Source of the DNA: Ruegeria halocynthiae
GTDB taxonomy: Bacteria > Pseudomonadota > Alphaproteobacteria > Rhodobacterales > Rhodobacteraceae
DNA: 64,000 nucleotides
NCBI RefSeq assembly: GCF_000743705.1
Contig: NZ_JQEZ01000003.1
Coordinates: forward strand, 520,181-584,180
Reading direction: 5' to 3'
Numbering within the stretch: position 1 is the first letter of the stretch; each line of letters begins with the position of its first letter. A model generated the notes under the pieces. The model did not search any database. It was not told the DNA's origin and saw only the letters and a program-made list of their open reading frames with translations. Below are positions 19,329 through 28,583 of this stretch, piece after piece. A program made the translations under genes and the position numbers.

Positions 19329-20804
19329 CTACTCACCCGCTGCGCTTGAACCTGCCAGCCGACCAAAGACAGACCCATTCATAAGACCCGTGCCCCCTGG
19401 ATAATTGAAGAAAAACACCCCGCCAACCAGCTCTCCCGCAGCAAAAAGCCCGGGGATGGGCCTAAGGTCGTTGTCCAACACTTGAGCGGTGTCGGGATCA
19501 ATCCGCAGCCCGCCGAAGGTAAAGGTGATGCCGCAACCGACCTGATAGGCTTCGAACGGACCTTCATCAATTTTGTTGGCCCAGTTCGATTTCGGCACGG
19601 ACAGCCCGTTGGTGCCGCGCCCGTCTTTGATGTTGGGATCAAAGGGCGTGTCCGTATCGACAGCAGAATTATAGGTTTTGACTTCATCAAGGAAAGCTGC
19701 GGGATCAACACCCTCTAGCTTCTCGGCCAAGCCCTCTAGTGTTGGCGCGCTGACCTTGGTCACGCGCTTGATCCGGTACTCGTCACGCAGAATGTGGGTG
19801 ACTTTGGAATCAAAGACTTGCCATGCAAACTGATCTGGTTGTTCCAGAATAACCCGGCCATATTTCGCGTAGGTGTAGTTGCGGAAATCTGCGCCTTCGT
19901 CGACGAAACGCCGACCAGAGGCGTTCACCATGATGCCCCAGGGATAGGAATGTTTCTGGAACCCATCGCCGACATCCAAATCGCCAAACTCAGGTGCATT
20001 GTAATCCCAGCCGACAGCGTGACAACCAGACCAGTTGCCATAAGACGACGCGCCGACAGCCATCGCCATCTTGATGCCTTCGCCGGTGTTAAAGCGCGAG
20101 CCTCGTACGCGGGCCATCTCCCATCCTGGGCCAAGATAGCGTGTGCGCATCTCGGGGCTGGCTTGAAAGCCGCCTGCTGCGACGACGACGGATTTCGCGC
20201 TGAGGTCTTCCAACTGACCTTTGTGACGGACCCTGACGCCGGTCACCGCGTGCCCCTCGGTCAGCAGTTCAAGGGCGCGGGTCTCATAGCGGATTTCTAC
20301 ACCACTTTCGCGGGCAATCTTGGTGTGCGCATCAACCAGCCCTTCACCGCCACCCCATGCTTCCAGTGTCAAGCCGCCCCAGAACTTGAAACGGCCATCG
20401 ACCTTGAAAGCCTGACGGCCATAGATAGGCAAAAATCGAATGCCCTTGGTGCGCATCCAGTGCATTGTTTCGCGGGATGAACGCACAAGGCGATCACATA
20501 AGGCTGGGTCCGTGCGATACCGGGTGACCCGGAACATGTCATCAAAGAACTGTTCTTCTGTATAAGTGCCGAAATCGGTGATCGCGATCTGGTCTTCGGA
20601 CAGATCAGGGCAAAGCGCGCGGATGTCGTCAACACTGTCATAGGCAAAGCGGATGGCACCGGCGGTATAGCGCGAGTTGCCGCCGTTCTCCGCCTCTGGG
20701 GCGCATTCCAGCATCAATACGCTTGCGCCTTTTTCACGGGCAGCATGTGCGGCGCAAAAGGCTGCGTTGCCCGCGCCGATTATGATGGTGTCCCAAGTGC
20801 TCAT
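19329..20804 (-). CDS. TcuA-like FAD-dependent dehydrogenase
   Basis: 491 residues of the fumarate-reductase/succinate-dehydrogenase flavoprotein fold. FAD-binding motif IIIGAGNAAFCAAHAA at 8-23, GGNSRYTAGAIRFA near 41-54, and the C-terminal GLFAAGELVGGVFFFNYPGG that closes the FAD site. It most resembles tricarballylate dehydrogenase TcuA, which oxidises tricarballylate to cis-aconitate, but the context is not the tcuRABC operon (no TcuB or TcuC here). It is the last of six coupled genes; its ATG overlaps the stop of the ThDP-enzyme gene by four bases. The substrate is best called an unknown carboxylate. Confidence 0.75.
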   Translation of the reverse strand: MSTWDTIIIGAGNAAFCAAHAAREKGASVLMLECAPEAENGGNSRYTAGAIRFAYDSVDDIRALCPDLSEDQIAITDFGTYTEEQFFDDMFRVTRYRTDPALCDRLVRSSRETMHWMRTKGIRFLPIYGRQAFKVDGRFKFWGGLTLEAWGGGEGLVDAHTKIARESGVEIRYETRALELLTEGHAVTGVRVRHKGQLEDLSAKSVVVAAGGFQASPEMRTRYLGPGWEMARVRGSRFNTGEGIKMAMAVGASSYGNWSGCHAVGWDYNAPEFGDLDVGDGFQKHSYPWGIMVNASGRRFVDEGADFRNYTYAKYGRVILEQPDQFAWQVFDSKVTHILRDEYRIKRVTKVSAPTLEGLAEKLEGVDPAAFLDEVKTYNSAVDTDTPFDPNIKDGRGTNGLSVPKSNWANKIDEGPFEAYQVGCGITFTFGGLRIDPDTAQVLDNDLRPIPGLFAAGELVGGVFFFNYPGGTGLMNGSVFGRLAGSSAAGE

Positions 20805-22483
20805 GACGGGTCCCTTTTTTGCGGTGCTTTGAACAGATCTTTTCGCAGTGTCATCAGCGCGCCAGGGTCGATCTTGGCTTGAATGACTGTGGTTTGGCCC
20901 GAAGCAAGCGCCATTTTCAGGGCCGGGGCCATGTTGCCGGGCCCTTCAACCCAAATTCCCTTGCCACCGCAAAGTTCCGCGAACTTGTCATAGCGGGGCG
21001 ATTGAATTTCCGCACCAAGCAACCGCCCGCCATAGAATTCCTGCTGATATGCTTTTTCTGCCCCCCAGGCTTCGTTATCCAAGACGACGATGACGATCGG
21101 AAGATTGTGCGAAATAGCCGTCTGAATTTCGATCATTGTATAGCCGACCGCACCGTCGCCCATGATCGCGACAACCGGACGTTTCGGCGTGGCGGCCTTG
21201 GCACCAATGGCGGCTGCCAGACCAAAACCCACAAGGCCAAAATCAAGTGGCGTGATCAGCGACATAGGCGCGTAGTGGGCCAGGCGGTCGGCGGCCTGAA
21301 GACAGGTATTTCCGGTGTCGAGCGTTACGATGGCATCCTCGGGGAGCGTACTTCTGATCTCGGCCAGAGCGCGGCGGGGATGCATGGGGGAAGTATCAAT
21401 CGCTGCTTCTGTTGCCCGTTCGGCCCAAAGGGTTTCGATATCTGCCCTAAAGCTGTCGCGCCATGCGTCGCAATCGGGTTTCGCAGCGGTTTTGGTCAGC
21501 GCTTCGGCAGTCAACCGGGCGTCACCTTGTGCCGCGATCTCGGCTGGAAAGTAGCGCCCGACAGCAGAGCCTTCGACGTCGACATGGGCAATGCGGGTGT
21601 CCGCGCCTACATAGTCGTTGCTGTGGAAGGTCGAGTTGAAGCCAAGGCGCGCGCCAAGCACGACCATCACATCGGCCTCTTTTGTGAGACGCGACGCCAC
21701 GCGGTTGCCGCGCGGACCCGCCTGCCCCGCAAACCAGGGATGGCGGTGACGCATTACATCGGCGTGACCGGTAGAGGCCACCACGGGCACTTCCAGCTTT
21801 TCTGCCAAGGCCGTGAGCGCATCGCGGCCAGCTGCCCATTTGAAACCGCCGCCGGCAAAGATTACAGGGCGTTCGGCAACGGCCAGCAGTTCAGCCATGG
21901 CGGCGATATCTTCGGCGCTGGCCGGGCCCGGACGCGCAATGCGCAGCGGTTGGGGGCTGACGGCAGGTACTGCGGCTGCAAAAAGATCGCGCGGCACATG
22001 CAGCACGACCGGACCGCGACGGCCTGTGTTTGCCAGCCGAATGGCATCTTCGAGCATCGGAACCAGACGGGACGGATCGGTGACCATGACCGAGCGTTTC
22101 GAAATAGGGGCAAAAAGCGCGACCTGATCGACCTCTTGAAATGTATCTTTGCATTGATCGGCCCGGGTTATGGCGCCTGCAATCACCACCATCGGCGAAT
22201 AGGCCAGATGCGCCTCGGCCACCGCCGTCACAAGGTTAACCACACCAGGCCCGGCTTGCGCGCCAAGCACCACACCGGGCTTACCGGTCATCCGCGCCCA
22301 GGCATCAGCCATATGTCCGGCGGCCCGCTCGTCCCGCGCACCGACATAGGCGATATCACCGCCAAGATACATCGCGTCATAAAGTTCAAGCATTGAGCCG
22401 CCCAGAAGGCCGAATACCGTGTCGATACCATTTGCTTTCAGGACGCGATAGACAGCCTCACCACCGTTGATTTGGTCGATCAT
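20801..22483 (-). CDS. thiamine-diphosphate enzyme, acetolactate-synthase-like
   Basis: 560 residues in the three-domain ThDP enzyme layout. The N-terminal Pyr domain carries the cofactor-activating glutamate E52 in GARDERAAGHMADA; the central domain spans about 190-330; the C-terminal PP domain has the metal/ThDP motif GDGAVGYTMIEIQ ending in LDNEAWG. Family includes acetolactate synthase, sulfoacetaldehyde acetyltransferase, glyoxylate carboligase and 2-oxoacid decarboxylases; the sequence does not settle which. Housekeeping IlvB is unlikely because there is no small subunit and the gene lies inside a methylamine-type operon. GGAGGATT sits just upstream, three bases after the previous stop. 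Confidence 0.75.
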   Translation of the reverse strand: MIDQINGGEAVYRVLKANGIDTVFGLLGGSMLELYDAMYLGGDIAYVGARDERAAGHMADAWARMTGKPGVVLGAQAGPGVVNLVTAVAEAHLAYSPMVVIAGAITRADQCKDTFQEVDQVALFAPISKRSVMVTDPSRLVPMLEDAIRLANTGRRGPVVLHVPRDLFAAAVPAVSPQPLRIARPGPASAEDIAAMAELLAVAERPVIFAGGGFKWAAGRDALTALAEKLEVPVVASTGHADVMRHRHPWFAGQAGPRGNRVASRLTKEADVMVVLGARLGFNSTFHSNDYVGADTRIAHVDVEGSAVGRYFPAEIAAQGDARLTAEALTKTAAKPDCDAWRDSFRADIETLWAERATEAAIDTSPMHPRRALAEIRSTLPEDAIVTLDTGNTCLQAADRLAHYAPMSLITPLDFGLVGFGLAAAIGAKAATPKRPVVAIMGDGAVGYTMIEIQTAISHNLPIVIVVLDNEAWGAEKAYQQEFYGGRLLGAEIQSPRYDKFAELCGGKGIWVEGPGNMAPALKMALASGQTTVIQAKIDPGALMTLRKDLFKAPQKRDPS

Positions 22484-22486
22484 GTC

Positions 22487-24898
22487 TCAATCCTCCGATC
22501 TGGGACGCAGGTTTTCCGGGTCAAACAATGCGTCATCATGTACTGTCACCGGAATGGCGCGGTTCAGGATTTGCACGCTTAACCCCTTGTGCGGCGTGCC
22601 CCTGCGCACAAAGAGCCAGCCCAGCGATTTTCCGATGCTATAGCCGTATCCGCCTGAGGTAGTGAGCCCAACGACCTGATCACCCAGCAGAACTGGTTCG
22701 CCACCATGGATGTCGATGTCGTCGCTATGAAGCTCGCCGTAAAATAGCTCCCAATCCGGAGTGCGTGACAACATCGCCGCCTTACCAAGGAAATCGCGGT
22801 CTTTGGTGACGACAAACCGGTCCAACCCGACATCGAGCGGTCCGACATCAGTCGTGAGTTCGCCACTGGCACGATAAGCCTTTTCCATACGCATCCCGTT
22901 GAAGGCGTATGACCCAAGATCAACAAGCCCGTGCGCTGTGCCCGCTGCAAAGAGAGCATCATAAAGGTCTGCGATACGGTCCAGCGGGGCGTGCAGTTCC
23001 CACCCAAGCTCGCCGACAAAAGATACGCGCAAAACGTAACACGGCACATCTGCCACTGTGATCTCCTGCCCTGAAAGCCAGGGGAAGGCGACGTTGGAGA
23101 GATCCGCATCGGTAAGCCTGGATAGAATACCCCGCGCGGCGGGGCCGGACAGGGCCAGCATCCCCCAATCGTTGCTGCGGTTGATCATTTCAACATCTTC
23201 ACCGGGCAGGATATGGCTTTCGATCCAATCAAAGTCGGGATTGGCACGGGCAATGGGGGATCCGGTGAAAAAGCGGTTTTCGGTGATACGCCAGATGGTA
23301 ATCTCGGTCTCGAAACGGCCTTTTTCGGTAAGCAGGTGGTTCAGGCTCATCCGCCCGTCTTTGCGCGGCACGCGATTGGCTGAGAGCCGGTCCAGAAGTT
23401 TCCCGGCGTCCTTACCGGTGATCTCGAACTGCCCAAAGGCGCAAAGGTCGATAACGCCTGCGCCCCGACGCGTGGCCTGCGCTTCTGCCTGCGCATAGGC
23501 ATGCCATGGCTGACGGCCCCATCCTTGTGGTTCTACCTCGCCCACCTTGCCGAAATACCGGGGGCGTTCCCAACCGGCGACCTCACCAAAGACCGCGCCT
23601 TTGGCGGCCAGACGATCATACAGCGGATGCCGGTTCAGCGGACGCAGCGCGTTGAACTGCTTGCCAGGGCAAGGCGTGTCATGGCGACGCATAAATTCGT
23701 CTTTTGTGCGCTCGACAATGAAATTATCGGTGGTGAAATCGCCATAGCGGCGCGGATCAAAGCTGCGCGTGTTGATCGCTGTTTCGCCATGCACCATCCA
23801 GTCGGCAAGCACCTTGCCAGCGCCACCACCCCAGGCAAGACCAATCGACGACCCGCACGAGAGCCAGACATTCGGCACACCTGAGGGCCCAACCAACATG
23901 CCACCATCCGGCGTATGGGTGATCGCGCCACGTACGACGCGTTTGATGCCAAGTTCGGAGAGGATTGGCATTTTGTCGAAAGCGACCATCAGGAAGTCGC
24001 CAATTGACTCGTAATCAACCTCGAAAAGCTCGTTCTCGGCGGCCCAGGGCGCGCCGTTGGGCATTTCCCAGACAGTCGGGCAGACATGATCTTCGTAAAT
24101 GCCGATGAGACCTGATTTTTGCTCCTGACGAATATAGCCACCAAAGGAATTGTCGCGCATTACGGGCAGTTCCGGACGATCTTCAAATTCAGGCACCGTG
24201 TCCGTGACCAGATAGTGATGCAGGCAGGATACCGAAGGGATTTTCAATCCGAACCAAGCGCCCACCTGATTTGCATAAGATCCCGCCGCGATCACGATAT
24301 GCTCGGCCAGCACATCGCCTTTTTGGGTTTTCAACAGCCACATATCACCCTTGCGGCTGGCACCCAGCACCTGATTGCGGCGCTCAATCCTGGCCCCTCG
24401 CGCACGCGCGGCTGCGGCAAGCGCCATGGTCACGCCCGAGGGGTCGATATGGCCGTCCTCATATGTGCGCACAGCAGCTTTTACATTGTCGACTTTGTAA
24501 AACGGATTGGCTTTTACAACCTCGTCCGGGCCGACTAGATCCATGGGCAAGTCCAGCAATCTGCCGACGCCCATGATCGACTTCATCCAATCGACTTCAT
24601 CATCCGTGGTCGCGATGCGAAGCCCGCCCACATCGTGCCAGCCGATGCTTTGGCCGGTCTCTTGTTCGACACGTTTGTAGGTCTCGATCGAGGTTTTATT
24701 GACCCAACCCATGACACGGCTGCCGACCGCATGGGCGATCTGCCCCGCCGCGTGCCAGGTTGAGCCCGACGTCAGTTCGGCCTTTTCAAAAAGGATCGTG
24801 TCGGTCCAACCATTTTCGGCCAACTGGAACTGGGCAGCGACGCCCATGATGCCACCCCCGATAATTGCGACGCGCGTGGTGCGGGTTGTTTCCGCCAT
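22487..24898 (-). CDS. dimethylglycine/sarcosine-dehydrogenase-like flavoprotein (copy 2)
   Basis: 803 residues. N-terminal FAD-binding DAO domain (VAIIGGGIMGVAAQFQLAEN) with SGSTWHAAGQ near 47-56, where the His is the usual covalent FAD site; an FAO middle domain; and a C-terminal aminomethyltransferase (GCV_T) domain with LGWELHAPLD and GLDRFV, which in relatives binds tetrahydrofolate and captures the released one-carbon unit. It should oxidatively demethylate an N-methyl amino acid or amine. The start at 24898 follows AAGGAGG and overlaps the stop of its paralogue by one base (TGATG). Differences from copy 1 after WHAAG suggest a different substrate. Confidence 0.85.
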   Translation of the reverse strand: MAETTRTTRVAIIGGGIMGVAAQFQLAENGWTDTILFEKAELTSGSTWHAAGQIAHAVGSRVMGWVNKTSIETYKRVEQETGQSIGWHDVGGLRIATTDDEVDWMKSIMGVGRLLDLPMDLVGPDEVVKANPFYKVDNVKAAVRTYEDGHIDPSGVTMALAAAARARGARIERRNQVLGASRKGDMWLLKTQKGDVLAEHIVIAAGSYANQVGAWFGLKIPSVSCLHHYLVTDTVPEFEDRPELPVMRDNSFGGYIRQEQKSGLIGIYEDHVCPTVWEMPNGAPWAAENELFEVDYESIGDFLMVAFDKMPILSELGIKRVVRGAITHTPDGGMLVGPSGVPNVWLSCGSSIGLAWGGGAGKVLADWMVHGETAINTRSFDPRRYGDFTTDNFIVERTKDEFMRRHDTPCPGKQFNALRPLNRHPLYDRLAAKGAVFGEVAGWERPRYFGKVGEVEPQGWGRQPWHAYAQAEAQATRRGAGVIDLCAFGQFEITGKDAGKLLDRLSANRVPRKDGRMSLNHLLTEKGRFETEITIWRITENRFFTGSPIARANPDFDWIESHILPGEDVEMINRSNDWGMLALSGPAARGILSRLTDADLSNVAFPWLSGQEITVADVPCYVLRVSFVGELGWELHAPLDRIADLYDALFAAGTAHGLVDLGSYAFNGMRMEKAYRASGELTTDVGPLDVGLDRFVVTKDRDFLGKAAMLSRTPDWELFYGELHSDDIDIHGGEPVLLGDQVVGLTTSGGYGYSIGKSLGWLFVRRGTPHKGLSVQILNRAIPVTVHDDALFDPENLRPRSED

Positions 24899-27297
24899 CA
24901 GAACGCCTCCTTGGCGGGTTTGAGGGAACATTTCGCGGCAAACCGCGTGCAGGCGATTTCGACCTCGAATCCGGATACGACAGCATGGTTGTTAAGTTGG
25001 TCCAGCGGAGCGTTGATCATCGCCAACGCGACGGAACGGCCAAAACGATAGCTCCAGGCCGCGGAGGTGATTTGCCCTACAGGCTTGCCGTCGAAGTAAA
25101 TTGGCTCATCGTGGATCGGGATGGCCTCGGGACGTTCGAACAAAAGTGACACGATTTGCCGCGTCGGCGGTGGCGCGTCCCGCAGTGCTGCCTCGCCGAC
25201 AAAGCCTGTGCCGAAAGCGCAGAATGCTGCCAGTCCAGCTTCTTGCGGCGTGGTGCCGGGTGTCAGTTCGTGTCCGAAGGCGCGGAAGCCACTTTCGATC
25301 CTAAGCGCGCCGCTCGCATAAAGCCCGGCATGGGTCGCGCCTGCATTGATCAACGTCTCATATGCGGCCATGGCCATTTCCGCAGGGACGTAAAGCTCAA
25401 ATCCCGCCTCACCGGTAAAGCTCAGCCGCCCGGCCCAGCCCCGGGCCAGGCCAATTTCTACGGGCGCAAAATCAAAGCGAGCCAGATCGGGAACTGGCGA
25501 ACGTGATGTGGCCTGCAAGACATCCCGCGCCTTGGCCCCGGCCAGCCCAAGGATCGCGTAACCGCTGGTCACATCGGTAAACTCGACGCGAAAAGCGCCC
25601 CTGGCCTCGCGCATCCGCTTTATGTCACGTACGACCTCGGCCGCGCCGACAATCAGCAGATAGGTTTCGGGACCGTGCCGTTGGACGGTAAGATCGCTTT
25701 CAATGCCGCCGCGCGCATTCAATATCTGTGTATAAGCGATCCTGCCCTCACGGATGTCCATCTGGGCGGCGCATAGATGGTTGAGAAAGGCACAGGCGTC
25801 CGGCCCCTGCACCATAATCTTGCCAAAGGCGGATTGATCCAGAATGGCCGCACTGTTCCGACATGCGTTTACTTCTTGCCCGACTTGATCGCGCCATTTT
25901 GGCACGCCGAAGGTCAATGGAAAATGCCTGGCCTCGCCGCCGAAATGCAGGGCGCGTTCCCACCCGCCGCGCGCTTCGAACTGCGCACCAGCAGCGACCA
26001 GACCCGCATGGATGGGCGACCGGCGCTGCCTCCGTGCGGTGTTCATTGCCCGGCCCGGATATGGGTTGTCGTAGTGACGACCCAGCACTTCAGGTATCCG
26101 CGCCTGCAACGCACCGAGCACGTTCATTTCAGGGCTGAAACGCCGAATGTCTGCTTCGTTCAATTCCATCGTAGGTTCGCCTGCGATGATCCATTCAGCC
26201 ATCGCTTTGCCCGCGCCACCGGCCAGGGCGATACCGGTCGAATTCATGCCGCCCATCAGGAACAGGCCCGGAACTTCGGGGCTTTCGCCCATCATGAACT
26301 GACTATCGAGGGTAAAACTTTCGGGGCCGTTCAAAAGCATCCTCACCTCGGCCTGTTCCAGCGCGGGAATGCGACGTAGGGCGCCTTCCATCATTGGCAT
26401 GAAGTGATCCCAATCCTCATCCAGCAGATCGAAAGAGAAATCGGCGGGTAGGTCTTGGGTGGAAATGCCCTTGGCATGGGGCTCAAACGAGCCGACAAGC
26501 AGCCCTTCGACGTCATCGCGGGCGTAGAGGTAAGCGTCCTGATCGTTGAGGGTTGGCAGATGTGCGCCCTTGCCCAGGGCCTGAACTTCGGCCAGCGGCT
26601 TTGTCAGCATGTAGAAATGTTCGCAGGCATAAAGCGGCATATGCGCCCCGGCCATCGCGGCCACCTCGCGGGACCACAGGCCGCTTGCGATCACGACTTC
26701 TTCTGCCTGAATGACATGCGCGCCAATCTCAACACCAGAGATCCTGCCATCTGTTTTCTGCAGCCCGGTTACGCGTGTGTCTTCGAAAATCTGCACGCCG
26801 CGCGCCTTGGCCCCTTTGGACAGCGCAAGCGCCACATCCGACGGGTTCACGCGCCCATCAGCGGGCGACCAGACCGCGCCGATCACGTCATCCACCTCTA
26901 TCAGCGGCCAAAGCTGTTTGGCGCGGGTTGCATCGATCACTTCGGCCTCCAGCCCGAATGCGCGACCCAGCGAAACCTGGCGTTTGATATTGGTGAGACG
27001 ATCCTGGTTTGTGGCCAGCGTCAGTGAACCGGTCTGAATCCAGCCTGTGGCCTGGCCGGTCTCACGCTCAAGTTCGCCATAAAGATCAATGGAATAATTG
27101 ATCAGTTTGGTCAGCGTCGTAGAAGGGCGTAGACGGCGCACCAATCCGGCGGCGTGCCAGGTGGTGCCTGATGTCAATTTAGATCGCTCAACCACGACAA
27201 TATCGCGACGTCCCTCGCGGGCAAGGTGATAGGCGATGGAACAGCCAATTACCCCGCCACCAATCACAACAGTACGGGCATTGGTCGGCAGGGTCAT
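24898..27297 (-). CDS. dimethylglycine/sarcosine-dehydrogenase-like flavoprotein (copy 1)
   Basis: 799 residues with the same domain order as its downstream neighbour: DAO domain (VVIGGGVIGCSIAYHLAREG from residue 10, then LTSGTTWHAAGLVRRLRPS with the likely covalent-FAD His), FAO domain, and a C-terminal folate-binding GCV_T domain (GEAGFELYVP, IESGFRAFGHELTPGTTP). The WHAAGLVRRLR context is close to the dimethylglycine dehydrogenase type. It would remove an N-methyl group as methylene-tetrahydrofolate. Its ATG overlaps the aminotransferase stop by four bases. Confidence 0.86.
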   Translation of the reverse strand: MTLPTNARTVVIGGGVIGCSIAYHLAREGRRDIVVVERSKLTSGTTWHAAGLVRRLRPSTTLTKLINYSIDLYGELERETGQATGWIQTGSLTLATNQDRLTNIKRQVSLGRAFGLEAEVIDATRAKQLWPLIEVDDVIGAVWSPADGRVNPSDVALALSKGAKARGVQIFEDTRVTGLQKTDGRISGVEIGAHVIQAEEVVIASGLWSREVAAMAGAHMPLYACEHFYMLTKPLAEVQALGKGAHLPTLNDQDAYLYARDDVEGLLVGSFEPHAKGISTQDLPADFSFDLLDEDWDHFMPMMEGALRRIPALEQAEVRMLLNGPESFTLDSQFMMGESPEVPGLFLMGGMNSTGIALAGGAGKAMAEWIIAGEPTMELNEADIRRFSPEMNVLGALQARIPEVLGRHYDNPYPGRAMNTARRQRRSPIHAGLVAAGAQFEARGGWERALHFGGEARHFPLTFGVPKWRDQVGQEVNACRNSAAILDQSAFGKIMVQGPDACAFLNHLCAAQMDIREGRIAYTQILNARGGIESDLTVQRHGPETYLLIVGAAEVVRDIKRMREARGAFRVEFTDVTSGYAILGLAGAKARDVLQATSRSPVPDLARFDFAPVEIGLARGWAGRLSFTGEAGFELYVPAEMAMAAYETLINAGATHAGLYASGALRIESGFRAFGHELTPGTTPQEAGLAAFCAFGTGFVGEAALRDAPPPTRQIVSLLFERPEAIPIHDEPIYFDGKPVGQITSAAWSYRFGRSVALAMINAPLDQLNNHAVVSGFEVEIACTRFAAKCSLKPAKEAF

Positions 27298-28583
27298 GGC
27301 AGCACCCCGTCGCGGATCATATCAGAGAGGGTCGCGCGAAACGCCTCCAACGCCTCGTCGATGAGAGCGTATGTGTGAGCCGCCGAGGTCAGGCCTGAAG
27401 TATAGGCCATCATATCGATACCCCGTGCCAACATCCCATCGCGGTAGGCTTTGACGGTCGGTTTCGGCAGCCCCCGGATCTCAGCCGGGCTGAGCCCGTC
27501 AAGTTTATCGCGGCCAAAGAAGATATGGAAAACCGAACTGTCGCCATAAGCCAGCCCGATCACGTCATAGTCGGCCATGGCTGTGTTCATTCCCTCGCGC
27601 ATCCGTGTCGCCATTGCATCGGCGTGCGACTGCACGTCCCCTTTTGCCAAATGGGGCATTGCCGCACAGGCCGCAGCAGCGATCAGGGGCGCGCCGTTGA
27701 ACGTGCCTTTGTGGCTGACCGCCGGGGCAATGCCGTTGCGCATCGTGGTATTGTTCATTAATTCCATGATTTCAGCCCGCCCGCAGACGGCACCGCCAGG
27801 CAACCCACCGGTGGCGATCTTGGCCAACGTGGTCACATCCGGCACGATCCCGTCGCGCGCCTGTCGCCCGCCAGGGGACCAGCGAAAACCAGTAATGATC
27901 TCGTCAAAGATCAGGACAACGCCAGCGGCGCGGGCCACGTCGTGCAGGGCTTTCAACGCAGCCGCGGAAAGGGGGACGCAGCCGTAATTCGCGCCTGACA
28001 CCTCGATGATCACCGTGCCGATACGGTCGTCCTGAAGCGCGCTTTCCATCGCGTGCGGATTGGCGGCACAAACATGGATGAGCGTGTTGAGCACATCGGG
28101 AACACCAAGGGACGTGGCGCGGTCGCTGCCGGGTTTTGCGCCTTTCAGCACATGGTCATGCCAGCCGTGAAAATGACCATCCACCCGCAACACGTGATCC
28201 TTACCGGAAAACGCGCGCCCAAGCCTTAGGGCCAACATTGTGGCCTCGGTACCTGACGCGGTGAAACGCGTCCGTTCAGCGGAGGGGTAAAGGCGATTGA
28301 TCCACTCTGCCCACTCGATCTCGGCTGTGTGGCAATCGGCACTGAAAATATGTCGTTCTGCCTGCTTTTGGATCGCCTCGACAATTACCGGATGACAATG
28401 GCCCAGCATCTGACTGGCGCTACCCATCTTGAAGTCGATGTAACGCCGACCTTCCCTATCCCATTTTTCGGCGCCCTTTGCCCGGTCGATGAAAATCGGA
28501 TGTGGGTCACGGTAGCGTAGCTCATGGCTGACACCACCGGGCAAGGCGGCGCGGGCGCGGTTGCTGACCTCATGATTGGTCAT
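27294..28583 (-). CDS. class III aminotransferase, glutamate-1-semialdehyde-aminomutase-like
   Basis: 429 residues, fold type I PLP enzyme. SGTEA at 110-114 binds phosphate, FDEIITGFR at 226-234 holds the PLP-contacting Asp, and K255 in TLAKIATGG is the Schiff-base lysine. Overall similarity is to HemL, but the haem enzyme's usual context is absent, and operon position argues for transamination of a catabolic intermediate, perhaps one left after demethylation. Coupled by four-base overlaps to the mttB-like gene upstream and to flavoprotein copy 1 downstream. Confidence 0.83.
   Translation of the reverse strand: MTNHEVSNRARAALPGGVSHELRYRDPHPIFIDRAKGAEKWDREGRRYIDFKMGSASQMLGHCHPVIVEAIQKQAERHIFSADCHTAEIEWAEWINRLYPSAERTRFTASGTEATMLALRLGRAFSGKDHVLRVDGHFHGWHDHVLKGAKPGSDRATSLGVPDVLNTLIHVCAANPHAMESALQDDRIGTVIIEVSGANYGCVPLSAAALKALHDVARAAGVVLIFDEIITGFRWSPGGRQARDGIVPDVTTLAKIATGGLPGGAVCGRAEIMELMNNTTMRNGIAPAVSHKGTFNGAPLIAAAACAAMPHLAKGDVQSHADAMATRMREGMNTAMADYDVIGLAYGDSSVFHIFFGRDKLDGLSPAEIRGLPKPTVKAYRDGMLARGIDMMAYTSGLTSAAHTYALIDEALEAFRATLSDMIRDGVLP

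Noticed and set aside
20819..22396. Long plus-strand open frame of 525 codons
   Set aside because: It is exactly antisense to the ThDP-enzyme gene, rich in His/Arg/Gly, with no family motif. A codon-bias shadow.
27294..28583. Reading the aminotransferase as housekeeping HemL
   Set aside because: It is coupled on both sides to demethylation-type genes, so a catabolic role is more likely than tetrapyrrole synthesis.
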